From contig JACRIN010000066.1 of assembly GCA_016220085.1 (NCBI GenBank), forward strand, positions 1-34,524: a DNA stretch of 34,524 nucleotides, read 5' to 3'. Each line of letters opens with the position of its first letter. Position 1 is the stretch's first letter. The notes under the pieces were generated by a model, which was not told the DNA's origin, did no database searches, and worked only from the letters and a program-made list of their open reading frames with translations. The stretch comes from Planctomycetota bacterium. GTDB lineage: Bacteria > Planctomycetota > UBA1135 > GCA-002686595. Positions 1 to 8,440 of the stretch are shown one piece after another. The translations under genes were made by a program, and so were the position numbers.

Positions 1-1942
1 GACTCTCCTCGTAGCGCTTCAGCGCTTGCTCGCGTTGACCCAGCGCAAGCTCCACGTCCGCGACCTTGATCAGTGAGAGCGACACGTCCCTCAGCGCCTC
101 GGGCGTCTCGCGATCTTGTCGCTGATCTTCCGCTCGTTCGAGTCCTTCCTTCAGCGAGGCGAGCGCGCTGCTCAAGTCACCCCGCGCCGCAAGCGCACTA
201 CCGTGCTGGTGCAGGACGGCGACCAGCAGACGGGACGCGTCTGGGTCATTCGGCCGCAAGATTGCCTGCCGACGGCAGCCGGACAGCAGTCCCTGCGAGA
301 AGCGAATCGCTCTCGACGTGTCCCGCGCGGCGACCAGAAACTGAACGACGCCGAGCTGATCCCACCCGGACACGACGTCCACGGGCCACGCACAGGGCCG
401 CGAATCGACATTCTTCGTCGCGCCCCCGTCCGCCTGAACCGGCGCGAGATCGACGATCCGGCGAACCACCGGGATCGCCTCTGCCCACGCACGCTCCGCT
501 ACGTACGCGTTCATTAGTCGCAGAGCGGAGTTGATCCAGACCTTGACCTCTGCGGAGTCCGCGGAGGCTTCGCTCGTCAGCCGCCGAGACGGGCGCAGCT
601 CACGTTCCTCACGGATCCATGCGGCGATCGACGTGGGCGACGTGTCACGCGATGGGGCGCTCGACGCACTGCGAGGGAGCGAACGCAGGAACTCCTCCTG
701 GTTCTCGCGAAGGAAGTCGACGTCCCTCCCGACGTCCTCCAGGCCTGCCTCGAGACGCCGGGTCGCGTCCCGAGTTTCGATGACATCTACGTGAGTCGCC
801 TTCGTCTCGGCGTGAGTCGCCTTCGCCTCGGCGAGAATCTCGCCGAGGATTCGCTGCAGGTCTGCGTCGAGAGTCCTGATCCTCTCGACCACCTCCTGGT
901 GATACGCCTCCTGAGACTTCGCGACCTCGACCAGCATGTCGCGCACCTTGCCCATGGACTCATCGAGCGCCTGCATCGCCAGCCGGGTCTTAGGATCGGC
1001 TCGGTTGCTGCCCTCCATGACCCGCCGCAGAATCTCACCCTGAACATCCAGCTGGAGGGCGATGCCGCCCTTGCCGCCGGCGACGACGTCGTGCTTGATG
1101 GCTTCCCGAAGCGAGATCCCGAAGTCTCGCGCCACTTCTTCCCCCAGCGCTACTCGGGTTTCGGCGCGAAGCGAGACTCCGGCCGCGCGCTCCCACTCGC
1201 CAACAAGATCGGCGAATGCAGTCGGGTCGATCGCTTGCGCGCGAGGATCGCGAACGAACTCGATCAACCGAGGTTCCGACAAGGCATGGACGACGGGATG
1301 CGTTGCAGATGTCGGATCCGACGCCAGTTTCAGCCAGGCATCCGGCGCATGGTCAGCAAGCTCTTCTAGTGCAGCCCGATCTGGCGCATCGGCAGCCTCA
1401 CGATCGCGGCGCCGCAGAATGAGCATGCGCAGAGAGTCCCCCACGACCTTCGCGAGATCGTGGTTTCGATAGAACGCTGCGGCATCGGGAAGTGCGGCGA
1501 CTCGCTCTCGATCGATATACGACGCGACCAGGTTTCCAGCGATCGCCTGCGCGATCGACAGGATCGTCAACGCTCCTGCAGCTACCTTTGCGAGTCGCCG
1601 ATGCCGTGCGCTTCGCTCGCGCCCCGACTGTGACGGCGTCGCGCTCCCTTCCACCTGCTGAACGGCTGCGAGGAAGGTCGGGAGTGCCAGCAGCACCCCG
1701 ACGGCAACGAGCGTTCCTGTGATCGCGATCTTCCACAGCAACGCCGTGTTCTCCCACACCCAGTGCGCTGCTGCCGGGATGCCCGCGACGAACAGCAAGG
1801 CAACTGCGGCGGGGCCCAGCACGAGCGCCGCCAGCAGCGCTGCGACTCGACGACGAGACCGGTACCAGGGATCGGAGCCGGATGATCGCTCCGTGAACTC
1901 CGGGTCCGGGGATGCACGGAACGGCGCTGCGCGCTTCTTCAT
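1..1942 (-). CDS. Membrane-anchored coiled-coil/TPR protein, C-terminus cut by window edge
   Basis: The frame is open from an ATG at 1942 to the window edge (647 codons visible, no stop), so the protein is incomplete at its C-terminus. Three hydrophobic segments lie near residues 34-54, 67-91 and 119-141, with a basic loop between the second and third. A soluble helical region of unknown family follows. Residues about 325-415 are rich in Glu, Gln, Leu and Arg with heptad-like spacing (probable coiled coil). From about 460 onward the pattern fits TPR helices, for example ALRDVSLSLIKVADVELALG followed by QREQALKRYEES. I infer a membrane-tethered scaffold or signalling protein; no catalytic domain is visible. 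Codon choice is less G/C-biased at third positions than in neighbouring genes, which may indicate transfer. Function is not recognised. Confidence 0.8.
   Translation of the reverse strand, partial: MKKRAAPFRASPDPEFTERSSGSDPWYRSRRRVAALLAALVLGPAAVALLFVAGIPAAAHWVWENTALLWKIAITGTLVAVGVLLALPTFLAAVQQVEGSATPSQSGRERSARHRRLAKVAAGALTILSIAQAIAGNLVASYIDRERVAALPDAAAFYRNHDLAKVVGDSLRMLILRRRDREAADAPDRAALEELADHAPDAWLKLASDPTSATHPVVHALSEPRLIEFVRDPRAQAIDPTAFADLVGEWERAAGVSLRAETRVALGEEVARDFGISLREAIKHDVVAGGKGGIALQLDVQGEILRRVMEGSNRADPKTRLAMQALDESMGKVRDMLVEVAKSQEAYHQEVVERIRTLDADLQRILGEILAEAKATHAETKATHVDVIETRDATRRLEAGLEDVGRDVDFLRENQEEFLRSLPRSASSAPSRDTSPTSIAAWIREERELRPSRRLTSEASADSAEVKVWINSALRLMNAYVAERAWAEAIPVVRRIVDLAPVQADGGATKNVDSRPCAWPVDVVSGWDQLGVVQFLVAARDTSRAIRFSQGLLSGCRRQAILRPNDPDASRLLVAVLHQHGSALAARGDLSSALASLKEGLERAEDQRQDRETPEALRDVSLSLIKVADVELALGQREQALKRYEES
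791..832. repeat. 21-bp in-frame tandem duplication inside the TPR/coiled-coil gene
   Basis: Two copies of a 21-base unit (791-811 and 812-832) differ at one base. On the minus strand they encode two seven-residue units with a shared K-A-T-H core, within the predicted coiled coil. Seven residues equals two helical turns, so the duplication keeps heptad register. Confidence 0.85.
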
Positions 1943-2413
1943 GCCAACACCGTAGCATGCCCGACAAGAGCATCGACGGCGTCCGAACTCCTGACGCAAC
2001 GGGCGCAGAGACGGCGCTGCGACATCCCGTTCCGTTCGCTCAAGGCGCCACGCGGGCGCCCGCATCGACGTCACCGCGGGCGCGAGCGCGCCGGAGTCGC
2101 TGGTGCAGCGCGTGATCGCGCGCCTACGCGAACTCGGCGTCGCCGAGGTCACCGAGCTGCACGGCGAGCCCGAGAACGTGGTCTTCTCGCTGCCGGCCGA
2201 ACTGCGCTGACGCCGTGACGGCGGTGACGCGCGGCGGGCGCGCGGCGCTCAGGATTCGCGGGCTCGCATTTCGTGCGTGCGTCGAGTGCGTGCGCGCCCC
2301 TGGCATCGAGTAGACGCTCTCGCCGTCGTTCGAAACTCGATTCCGCATCGCCGCGCTGTTCCACTGCTGGCCCCCGCTGCCCCCCGTCGGCCCCCCGGGC
2401 CGACTCCATCGAC
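1943..2413. other. Intergenic stretch with a gene remnant
   Basis: This 471-base stretch lies between the divergent TPR gene and the CARDB-like lipoprotein gene. Its left part (to 2210) holds an open frame that looks like the end of a lost gene (see separate entry). The right part (2211-2413) shows no convincing frame. It should contain promoters for both flanking genes, but I cannot point to a specific one. Confidence 0.5.
1995..2210 (+). pseudogene. Orphan 3' gene fragment
   Basis: The frame is open from just after a TGA at 1992-1994 to a TGA at 2208-2210 (71 codons) and has no ATG. The last 50 or so codons have strong G/C third-position bias and read like a folded protein end, including [19 protein letters not shown] and ending in LPAELR. 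The first 15-20 codons are Arg/Ser-rich and look non-coding. I read this as the tail of a gene whose front was removed, possibly when the neighbouring TPR gene arrived. A GTG-started mini-protein cannot be excluded. The family is not recognised. Confidence 0.4.
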
Positions 2414-3325
2414 ATGAAGTTCCAACGCTCGCTCGCGTCGTGCCTCGCAATCGTCCTCGTCGTACTGTCGAGCTGCGGCACGACCACGCCGAATCTGGTC
2501 GCCCGCGGCGTCAGCGTGAAGTGGCAAGGAGGCCTCCACTACGCCGAGGTCTACGTCGTGAACGGGCACGCGCACCAGTTCGGCGGCTCGGACGCCGGGC
2601 CGTTCCGCGTCTACGTCGACGGCGACGAGACTCCGATCTCGCAGAACTACCGGCCGCAGAAAGCGAAGGAGCTCGCCGGACTCGCATGGCAGGACGCCGA
2701 CATTTTCTGGGCGGACTTCAGCGGCGTCTCGCGGCAAGAGAACCTCCATCTCGCCAACGTGAAGAGCCTGACCGTGCACGTCGATCCGAAGGACGAGGTC
2801 GACGAATCGCACGAGGACGACAACACGCTGACCACACCGCTGCCGGAGTCGGTCGGCGCGAACTACGTCTTCGGCTATTTGCTCGTTCCGCGAGGCCACT
2901 ACATTCTGGAGCCCGGCTACCGCGCGGGTCAGAACATCCTGATCGGGAACGGACAGGTGATTGGAATCGAGGTGGCGTTGCGTCGCTGCGGTCTGACGCA
3001 GGACGTCCCGATCGAGATGAGCATCCGCTCGGGTACGACGCTGCTCGCGACGGCGTCGGTCCCGTCGCTCGGTCTGCCGCTCGACTGCTCGGGCGTACCC
3101 GCGAGCCTGAGCGGTCCGCTGCCCGGTGCCGCGTTCTTCGACTTCCGGTCCAACCCGATCTCGGTGGCGCCGGGGAGCGAGCTGCTGCTCGAGATCACCA
3201 ACTCGGCGACCGCGGGCGACCTGCAGCTCGGCATCACGTCGGACTCGATCGGCGGCTCGGGCAACTTCCAGGGCACGCGCAATTGGGCGCACGATCTCGT
3301 CTACCGCGTCTACTACGTGCAGTAG
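2414..3325 (+). CDS. Secreted lipoprotein with CARDB-like domain
   Basis: The product has 303 residues. The ATG at 2414 is chosen because it opens a lipoprotein signal peptide: a basic start, a hydrophobic core and a lipobox ending LSSC at Cys21. The frame extends upstream without a signal-like sequence. Residues about 35-130 resemble a CARDB (cell-adhesion related) beta-sandwich: an aromatic-rich start, a segment reading FRVYVDGDE, and the typical closing motif VDPKDEVDESHEDDNT, which matches the D..n.v.E..E.nN signature. The remaining 170 residues are a second, probably all-beta, domain without a recognised family. I expect it to face the periplasm or cell surface. A catalytic role is not evident. 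Confidence 0.8.
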   Translation: MKFQRSLASCLAIVLVVLSSCGTTTPNLVARGVSVKWQGGLHYAEVYVVNGHAHQFGGSDAGPFRVYVDGDETPISQNYRPQKAKELAGLAWQDADIFWADFSGVSRQENLHLANVKSLTVHVDPKDEVDESHEDDNTLTTPLPESVGANYVFGYLLVPRGHYILEPGYRAGQNILIGNGQVIGIEVALRRCGLTQDVPIEMSIRSGTTLLATASVPSLGLPLDCSGVPASLSGPLPGAAFFDFRSNPISVAPGSELLLEITNSATAGDLQLGITSDSIGGSGNFQGTRNWAHDLVYRVYYVQ

Positions 3326-3437
3326 CGAGCACCGAGACGGGCGCGAGCCAAGGCGTCGGGCGCTCCAACGCGATTCGAGTGACGCCGGCGCCCTGACGGC
3401 GAAAGCGCGAGCCGAACACGGAGCACTGGCGCGATTC

Positions 3438-3455
3438 GCGGAGCTCGTGCTCCGC
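3438..3455 (+). terminator. Candidate stem-loop downstream of the CARDB-like gene
   Basis: GCGGAGC and GCTCCGC (3438-3444 and 3449-3455) form a perfect 7-bp stem with a TCGT loop. A weaker outer stem is possible after an internal mismatch. It lies about 110 bases after the lipoprotein stop and has no T-run, so intrinsic termination is only a possibility. Confidence 0.25.
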
Positions 3456-3614
3456 GTCGTGCGCGATCCGCGAGCGCCAGGCGCGTTCGCGCCCGAGCGG
3501 ATTGCAAGGGCGCAACGCGACGCGCCCGGCGAACGCCTCGTCGCGGACCGAGCGCATTGCCGCCGAAGCGGTCGCGGCGCAGAATCTCCGCGCTCACCTC
3601 GAAGGAGTTCATTC

Positions 3615-4943
3615 ATGCGTTCGACCGTCGCCCTGCTCGTCACCTCGTTGCTCGCCGTCGCGTGCCATTCGTCCGGCTCGGGAACCGCGTCGCGCGGCCA
3701 GCGTGAATCCGGCGCGTGGAAAACGCTCTTCGACGGCAAGACGACCGACGGTTGGGTCGCGTGGGGCGGCCGCTACGACGGCAACGCGCGGTGGACGGTC
3801 GAGGACGGCGTGCTGACCGGACGTCAGAACCTGAAGCAGGAAGGCGGGCTGATCTACACCGAGGGCTTCTACTCGAACTTCGAGTTCGAGGTCGACGTCA
3901 AGTGCGACTACCCGTTCGACTCCGGCATCTTCCTGCGCATGGTGCCCGACGAGAAGGGCGCGCAGGTCACGATCGACTACCGCCCGAACGGCGAGATCGG
4001 CGCGATCTACTCCGACGGCTTCCTCCAACACAACCTCGACGGCGGCCAGCTCTTCACGAAGGACGAGTGGAACCACTTCAAGGTCGTGTGCACCGGCCGC
4101 GACCTCGCGATCGACACGTGGCTCAACGGATCGCTGCTCTGCAGCTATCGCATGGAGCCCGGCTCGACCGGCTACGCGCCGACCGGGCGCATCGGCCTGC
4201 AGGTCCACGGCGGCGAGAACGTGCCGCTCGAAACCAAGGTGCAGTTCAAGAACATGCGCGTGAAGGAGCTCCCCGTCGCCGACGAGCCGATCGCCGTCGA
4301 CGCGCCGGGCGGCGCGAAGCAGTTGTCGCAGCGCGCGCTGCTCGACGGCTGGCGGCCGCTGTTCGACGGCACGACGCTCGAGGGCTGGGACGTGCGCGGT
4401 CCGGCGGAAGGCGTCGAGGTCAAGGGCGGCGCGCTGGTCGTCACCAGCGGTGACGGCGAGCTGCGTTCGAAGGGCGATTACCAGGACTTCGAGCTCTACG
4501 CGGACTTCCAGCTCTCGAAGCTCTGCAACTCCGGCGTCTTCCTGCGCGCCGAGCGCTCCGAAGCGAACCCCGCGTTCTCCGGTTGCGAGGTGCAGGTGCT
4601 CGACGACTACAACTGGGAAGCGGCGGCGGGCTACCAATTGCACGACTACCAGTTCACCGGCGGCCTTTACGGCTCGGTTGCGCCGGGCGTGAAGGGTGTG
4701 CTGAAGCTCGCGCCGGAGTGGAACACGTACCACATCACGTTCAAGGGTCCGCGGATCCGCACCGAGCTCAACGGTCGAGTCCTGTACGACGTCGACACGA
4801 CGACGGTGCCGGTGCCGCCCGACACCAAGCCTTTCGCGGAGCGCGCGAAGACCGGCTTCATCGGTCTCCAACGCCACGGAGCGGCGAAGGAAGGCGAGTC
4901 GACTTTCGTCGCGTACAAGAACCTGTTCGTGAAGACGCTCTGA
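3615..4943 (+). CDS. Lipoprotein with two DUF1080 (3-keto-disaccharide hydrolase) domains
   Basis: The product has 442 residues. The start at 3615 follows a good ribosome binding site (GAAGGAG at 3601-3607) and opens a lipoprotein signal with lipobox LAVAC (Cys17). Two DUF1080 domains follow in tandem, about residues 35-216 and 247-440. Each repeats the family marks: FDG start, D/NSG-I/V-FLR (103-108 and 306-311), a GAIY or GGLY turn, a WN..-F/H-I segment, LNG, G-x-IGLQ-x-HG, and a closing F/YKN strand. PF06439 is known for beta-glucanase-like folds, and characterised members act on 3-keto-glycosides in the periplasm. Most members have a single domain, so the duplication is less usual; the C-terminal copy looks closer to consensus. 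The substrate is unknown. Confidence 0.92.
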   Translation: MRSTVALLVTSLLAVACHSSGSGTASRGQRESGAWKTLFDGKTTDGWVAWGGRYDGNARWTVEDGVLTGRQNLKQEGGLIYTEGFYSNFEFEVDVKCDYPFDSGIFLRMVPDEKGAQVTIDYRPNGEIGAIYSDGFLQHNLDGGQLFTKDEWNHFKVVCTGRDLAIDTWLNGSLLCSYRMEPGSTGYAPTGRIGLQVHGGENVPLETKVQFKNMRVKELPVADEPIAVDAPGGAKQLSQRALLDGWRPLFDGTTLEGWDVRGPAEGVEVKGGALVVTSGDGELRSKGDYQDFELYADFQLSKLCNSGVFLRAERSEANPAFSGCEVQVLDDYNWEAAAGYQLHDYQFTGGLYGSVAPGVKGVLKLAPEWNTYHITFKGPRIRTELNGRVLYDVDTTTVPVPPDTKPFAERAKTGFIGLQRHGAAKEGESTFVAYKNLFVKTL

Positions 4944-7712
4944 TCAGCGCAGCGTCAGGACGAGCTCGTCGGCGCCGGGCTTCACGCCTTTCGACTCGGC
5001 GCGCAGACGCTTCTTCGACGCGTCCTGTGCGGTCGGCCCCGGCCAAGCGGCGACGAAGTCGAGTGTCGCGTCGACGGCGACAGCGAACTCGAAGCGCCCG
5101 TGGGAGTCGGTCAGCATCTGGTGCTGGTGATCGTCGGCGTCGAAGGCGCTCACGAGCGCGCCGGCGAGCACCACGCCGCGTTCGTCGACGGCGCGACCGA
5201 CCAGCGGTGTCGTGCGCCCGAGCGCGAGCTCGAGCTCCGGTCCGCCGACGTGCAGGCCCTCGACCGAGCGGCTGACGAAGGCCCGCTTCTTCCCGGTCGC
5301 CGCGGCAAGGCTCCCGCGATCCTCGTGGAAATCGGCGTACACGCGATACTCGCGGTCGTCGAGCCCGTCGAACCGGAACGCGCCGTCGGCGTCGGTCCGC
5401 GCGACGCGGGACTCGACGGAAGCGTTCGTGCAGTAGAGCAGCACCGTGGCGTCCGCGAGCGCGCCCCCGTCGGGATCGACGACGCGGCCCGCGATCGCGC
5501 CGCCCGCGGGCTGCCGGAGCTCGAGGCCCTCGACGCGTTCGCCGGCGGAGAGCTCGACCTCGCGGCTCTGTCGCGCGCCGCCATCGGATGGAACGTAACG
5601 CACGGTCCATCGGCCCGGCGCGAGATCGACGGCGCGGAAGCTGCCGTCGCGCTGCACGTCGACGAACGCGTAGGCGAGACCGCTCGGATCGAGCGTGGTC
5701 GCGGACTCCGAGCCGCGCGCGGCGCCGATCGAAACCGTCGTCGTCGAGCCGCCGGCTTTCACTTCCGTGGCCTTGCGATCGGCGACGGCGAGCACCTCGG
5801 GCACGAACTCGCGTGAAAACTCGACGCGCGCGCCCGACACCGGACGTCCGCCGGCGTCGCGCACGCGGCCGGCGAGCGTCGCACCGACCGATGCTCGCAA
5901 CGCGCCGACGTCGAGGGTCTCACCGTCCCGCCCGACCGGCAGCACCCACGCGTCACGCGCGCGGCCCGGCGCCGCGACGTAGAGCGCGTGGCCGAGATCC
6001 GTGCGCAGGTTCGCGAGCTCGAAGGCCCCGCTCGCATCGGTCTTCACCCCAGGCTCCTCACCGAGCGTACCGGCGCCGGAGGCATACGCGATCACCCACG
6101 CATCGGCGAGCGGCGCCCCGTCGACGTCCTCGATTCGGCCGCGAACGGTCCAGCCGCGAGCCAGAGCGACCTCGACGGGCTCCGGCGTCGCGCCCGGCGC
6201 TCCGTCGGGCGCGCGAACGCGCATCTGCGTCGACGCGAAGCCGTCGGCATCGACGTACAAGTCCCACTCGGTGCTTTCGGCGACGTGCGCGAGACGGAAC
6301 GCGCCCGCGGCATCGCTCCTGGTCAGCACCGTGTGATGCTGGTTCACGAAGATCCGCGCGTTCGCGATCGGAGCGCGGTCCACGGCGGCGACGACTCGGC
6401 CCGTGATGCGCACGCCGTCGAGCACGACCAGCTCGCGCTCGACTTCCTCGCCGGACTTCGCTGCGACGCGCAGCGACGACGGGCTCGAACCATCGGCGAG
6501 GACGATCTGCGCGGACCAGACGCCGGGAGGAACTTCGTTCGAGCTCCAGCGACAGTTCGCGTCGGTGCGATCGACGACGAGTGGCAGCCAACCGTCGCGC
6601 ACGGTGAGCTCGAGTCGCGCGTTCGCGAGCGGCCTCTTGCGCTCGTCGCGACAGACGAGGGTCAACTTGGCCGGTCGCTCGAGCACCGTCTCGCAGCTCG
6701 AGCCCGCGAAGACGTCGGAGTGTCGCGCTCGCGCGAAGCCTGCGGCGCGCACGGAGACGTCGAGCGCCCGCTCACGCGGCGCGAGCACGCGCCACCGACC
6801 GGCTTCGTCGGTCGTCGTCCGGGCGACAGGCCGCTCGTCCGACGCGAACGCGCCCGACGCGAAGACGAGGCCGGCCGCGGGACGCTCGGAGACTTCGATC
6901 GATGCGTCGGCGATCGGGCGACCTTGCGAGTCGAGCACGCGGCCCTCGAGATCGCCCTGGCGCGCGCCGAGCGCGACGACGCTGCGCTGCGCGTCGGCGG
7001 CTTGCGCGGAAGCGACGGCCGGCCCGGAGTCCGAGGCCGTGGGCTCGGATGCGACGGCGAGCGCGTCCGCGGTGCCCGTCGTGCGTTGCGCGACGCGCCA
7101 GCCGAGCGCAGCGACCGCGAGCAACGCCGCGGCGACGAGCCCGAACGCTTTCCACGGCGCCGCCGCCGACGGCTCGGGGCCCGCGAAGCGGACCAACGCG
7201 AGCAACGCGGACCGTCGATCCCCGCCGTGCTCGCGTTCGAGCCGCTCACGCAGCTTGGCGTGCGCGCGAACGAGCCGCGAGTTGACCGTCTTGACCGGCA
7301 CACCGAGCTGCGCGGCGATCGCGCGCGGAGGCAGCTCGTCGAAGTAGCGCAAGAGCACCGTCGTGCGGAACGGCTCCTCCAACGCTTCGACCGCCGCGAC
7401 GACGCGTGCGTGCGTCGAGAAACGCGCGGCGCTGTCGAGCTCGGAGGGCAGCGCTTCCTCGCGCGCGACGACTCGCTCGCGCGCCGCGCGCCGACCGCCG
7501 GCGCGCGATCGTTCGGCGATCAGATTGCGCAGCACGACGCGGAACCAGCCGCGCCAGGCAACCTCGCCGCGCGGACCGTGCTCGAGCGCCGCGGTCAAAG
7601 CCTCTTGAGCGAGATCGTCGGCCTCGGCCGCGTCGCGCACCAACGAACGCGCGAGCGCACGAACCCAACCGACGTGAGCGAGCAGCTTTTCGGAGTCGTA
7701 GGTAGCTTCCAT
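4944..7712 (-). CDS. ECF sigma factor fused to a membrane helix and carboxypeptidase-regulatory-like repeats
   Basis: The product has 922 residues. The ATG at 7712 is chosen because the sigma domain begins there. Residues about 8-75 match sigma-70 region 2 (RDAAEADDLAQEALTAALEH at 27-46, WFRVVLRNLI) and about 102-160 match region 4, with a helix-turn-helix around LPPRAIAAQLGVPVKTVNSR (127-146). A single transmembrane helix (about 186-206) follows, then Ala/Ser linker, then from about 253 to the end a chain of carboxypeptidase-regulatory-like beta-sandwich units recognised by repeated G-R-V-x-D-x-x-G-x-P-x-x-x-A and D-A-x-G-x-F/W. Cytoplasmic DNA-binding and periplasmic sensing parts are therefore in one chain, with no stop between them. 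ECF factors with long C-terminal extensions are known in Planctomycetes. Release of the sigma part by proteolysis is inference. Its TGA directly abuts the TGA of the convergent DUF1080 gene (shared TGATCA). Confidence 0.9.
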   Translation of the reverse strand: MEATYDSEKLLAHVGWVRALARSLVRDAAEADDLAQEALTAALEHGPRGEVAWRGWFRVVLRNLIAERSRAGGRRAARERVVAREEALPSELDSAARFSTHARVVAAVEALEEPFRTTVLLRYFDELPPRAIAAQLGVPVKTVNSRLVRAHAKLRERLEREHGGDRRSALLALVRFAGPEPSAAAPWKAFGLVAAALLAVAALGWRVAQRTTGTADALAVASEPTASDSGPAVASAQAADAQRSVVALGARQGDLEGRVLDSQGRPIADASIEVSERPAAGLVFASGAFASDERPVARTTTDEAGRWRVLAPRERALDVSVRAAGFARARHSDVFAGSSCETVLERPAKLTLVCRDERKRPLANARLELTVRDGWLPLVVDRTDANCRWSSNEVPPGVWSAQIVLADGSSPSSLRVAAKSGEEVERELVVLDGVRITGRVVAAVDRAPIANARIFVNQHHTVLTRSDAAGAFRLAHVAESTEWDLYVDADGFASTQMRVRAPDGAPGATPEPVEVALARGWTVRGRIEDVDGAPLADAWVIAYASGAGTLGEEPGVKTDASGAFELANLRTDLGHALYVAAPGRARDAWVLPVGRDGETLDVGALRASVGATLAGRVRDAGGRPVSGARVEFSREFVPEVLAVADRKATEVKAGGSTTTVSIGAARGSESATTLDPSGLAYAFVDVQRDGSFRAVDLAPGRWTVRYVPSDGGARQSREVELSAGERVEGLELRQPAGGAIAGRVVDPDGGALADATVLLYCTNASVESRVARTDADGAFRFDGLDDREYRVYADFHEDRGSLAAATGKKRAFVSRSVEGLHVGGPELELALGRTTPLVGRAVDERGVVLAGALVSAFDADDHQHQMLTDSHGRFEFAVAVDATLDFVAAWPGPTAQDASKKRLRAESKGVKPGADELVLTLR

Positions 7713-7969
7713 GCTTGCGTGAGTGCCGCGAACCGCGAATCTACCCCCGGAATTCGCGTGCGCTCGCTCGAAGCTCCGCCGACCTGCTCGCCGACGCACC
7801 GACGGGCGTCGTGCCGAGCTGCGAGACGGGTCGCAGGGCAAACGTCCCGGCGTGGCCGCCCCATCCCATCCGCCAACAGCCCGTCGAAAAAGGCGCCGTC
7901 GCGAGGCAGAGCGCGACGAAGTATCGCGGAAGGGCGCGAAGCCGAGTGGGTGACGTGCTCGGCGGGTTG

Positions 7970-8365
7970 CTAGGGCCTGACCCAGCCCACGTAACCGAGA
8001 TCGGGCTCCCAATCGCGATCGCGCCAGACGAGGTGCCGCTCGAACCGGCCGTCGCAGTCCGCGTCGACGAACTCGAGCGTTCGGTCGAAAGTGCCGACGA
8101 TGCAGCCGCCGGTCTCGCCCGTGTAGAGCTTCAGCGACCGACCAAAGCGTGCGTCGTCTTCGAACTGCATGAACGTGCTCTCGGCGAGCAGCGGCTCGCG
8201 CGCGGCCGTGAGCTCGACGGTCACCGAGCCCCGCTCGGGGTCGAGGCGCAGGAGCTCGGCGCTCTCGAGCGTCAGCAAGTACACGCTCGAGCCTTCGCGA
8301 TCGACCGCGATCGCGCGCACGTGGCCGAAGCGAGACGTCCGCAGGAGCTCGCGCCGCTCGCGCAC
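7970..8365 (-). CDS. Short beta-propeller-like protein or gene remnant
   Basis: The product has 131 residues from a GTG at 8365. It contains VRAIAVDREGSSVYLLTLE, resembling a blade of an NHL or WD-like propeller, and a second half rich in aromatic and acidic residues ending in VGWVRP. No signal peptide is visible. The frame continues upstream without an ATG through a Gly/Ala-rich stretch to the TAG of the HAF-repeat gene, which is in the same frame. A propeller needs several blades, so this may be the 3' end of a gene that lost its front. It could instead be a genuine small gene. No ribosome binding site is obvious. Confidence 0.5.
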   Translation of the reverse strand: MRERRELLRTSRFGHVRAIAVDREGSSVYLLTLESAELLRLDPERGSVTVELTAAREPLLAESTFMQFEDDARFGRSLKLYTGETGGCIVGTFDRTLEFVDADCDGRFERHLVWRDRDWEPDLGYVGWVRP

Positions 8366-8440
8366 CGCGTCGAGGTTTGCCGCGCCAGCAGCACCGGGCG
8401 CGCCGAGTGCGCCCGGCGAGTCCGACGCTCGACCCGCGAA

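Noticed and set aside
1398..1973. Minus-strand frame of 191 codons near the left edge
   Set aside because: It overlaps the TPR/coiled-coil gene in another frame, is Arg/Ser-rich and lacks helices or motifs, while the chosen frame shows membrane helices and TPRs.
3609..4877. Open frame of 422 codons on the minus strand
   Set aside because: It is the antisense of the double DUF1080 gene, whose domains, signal peptide and ribosome binding site are clear.
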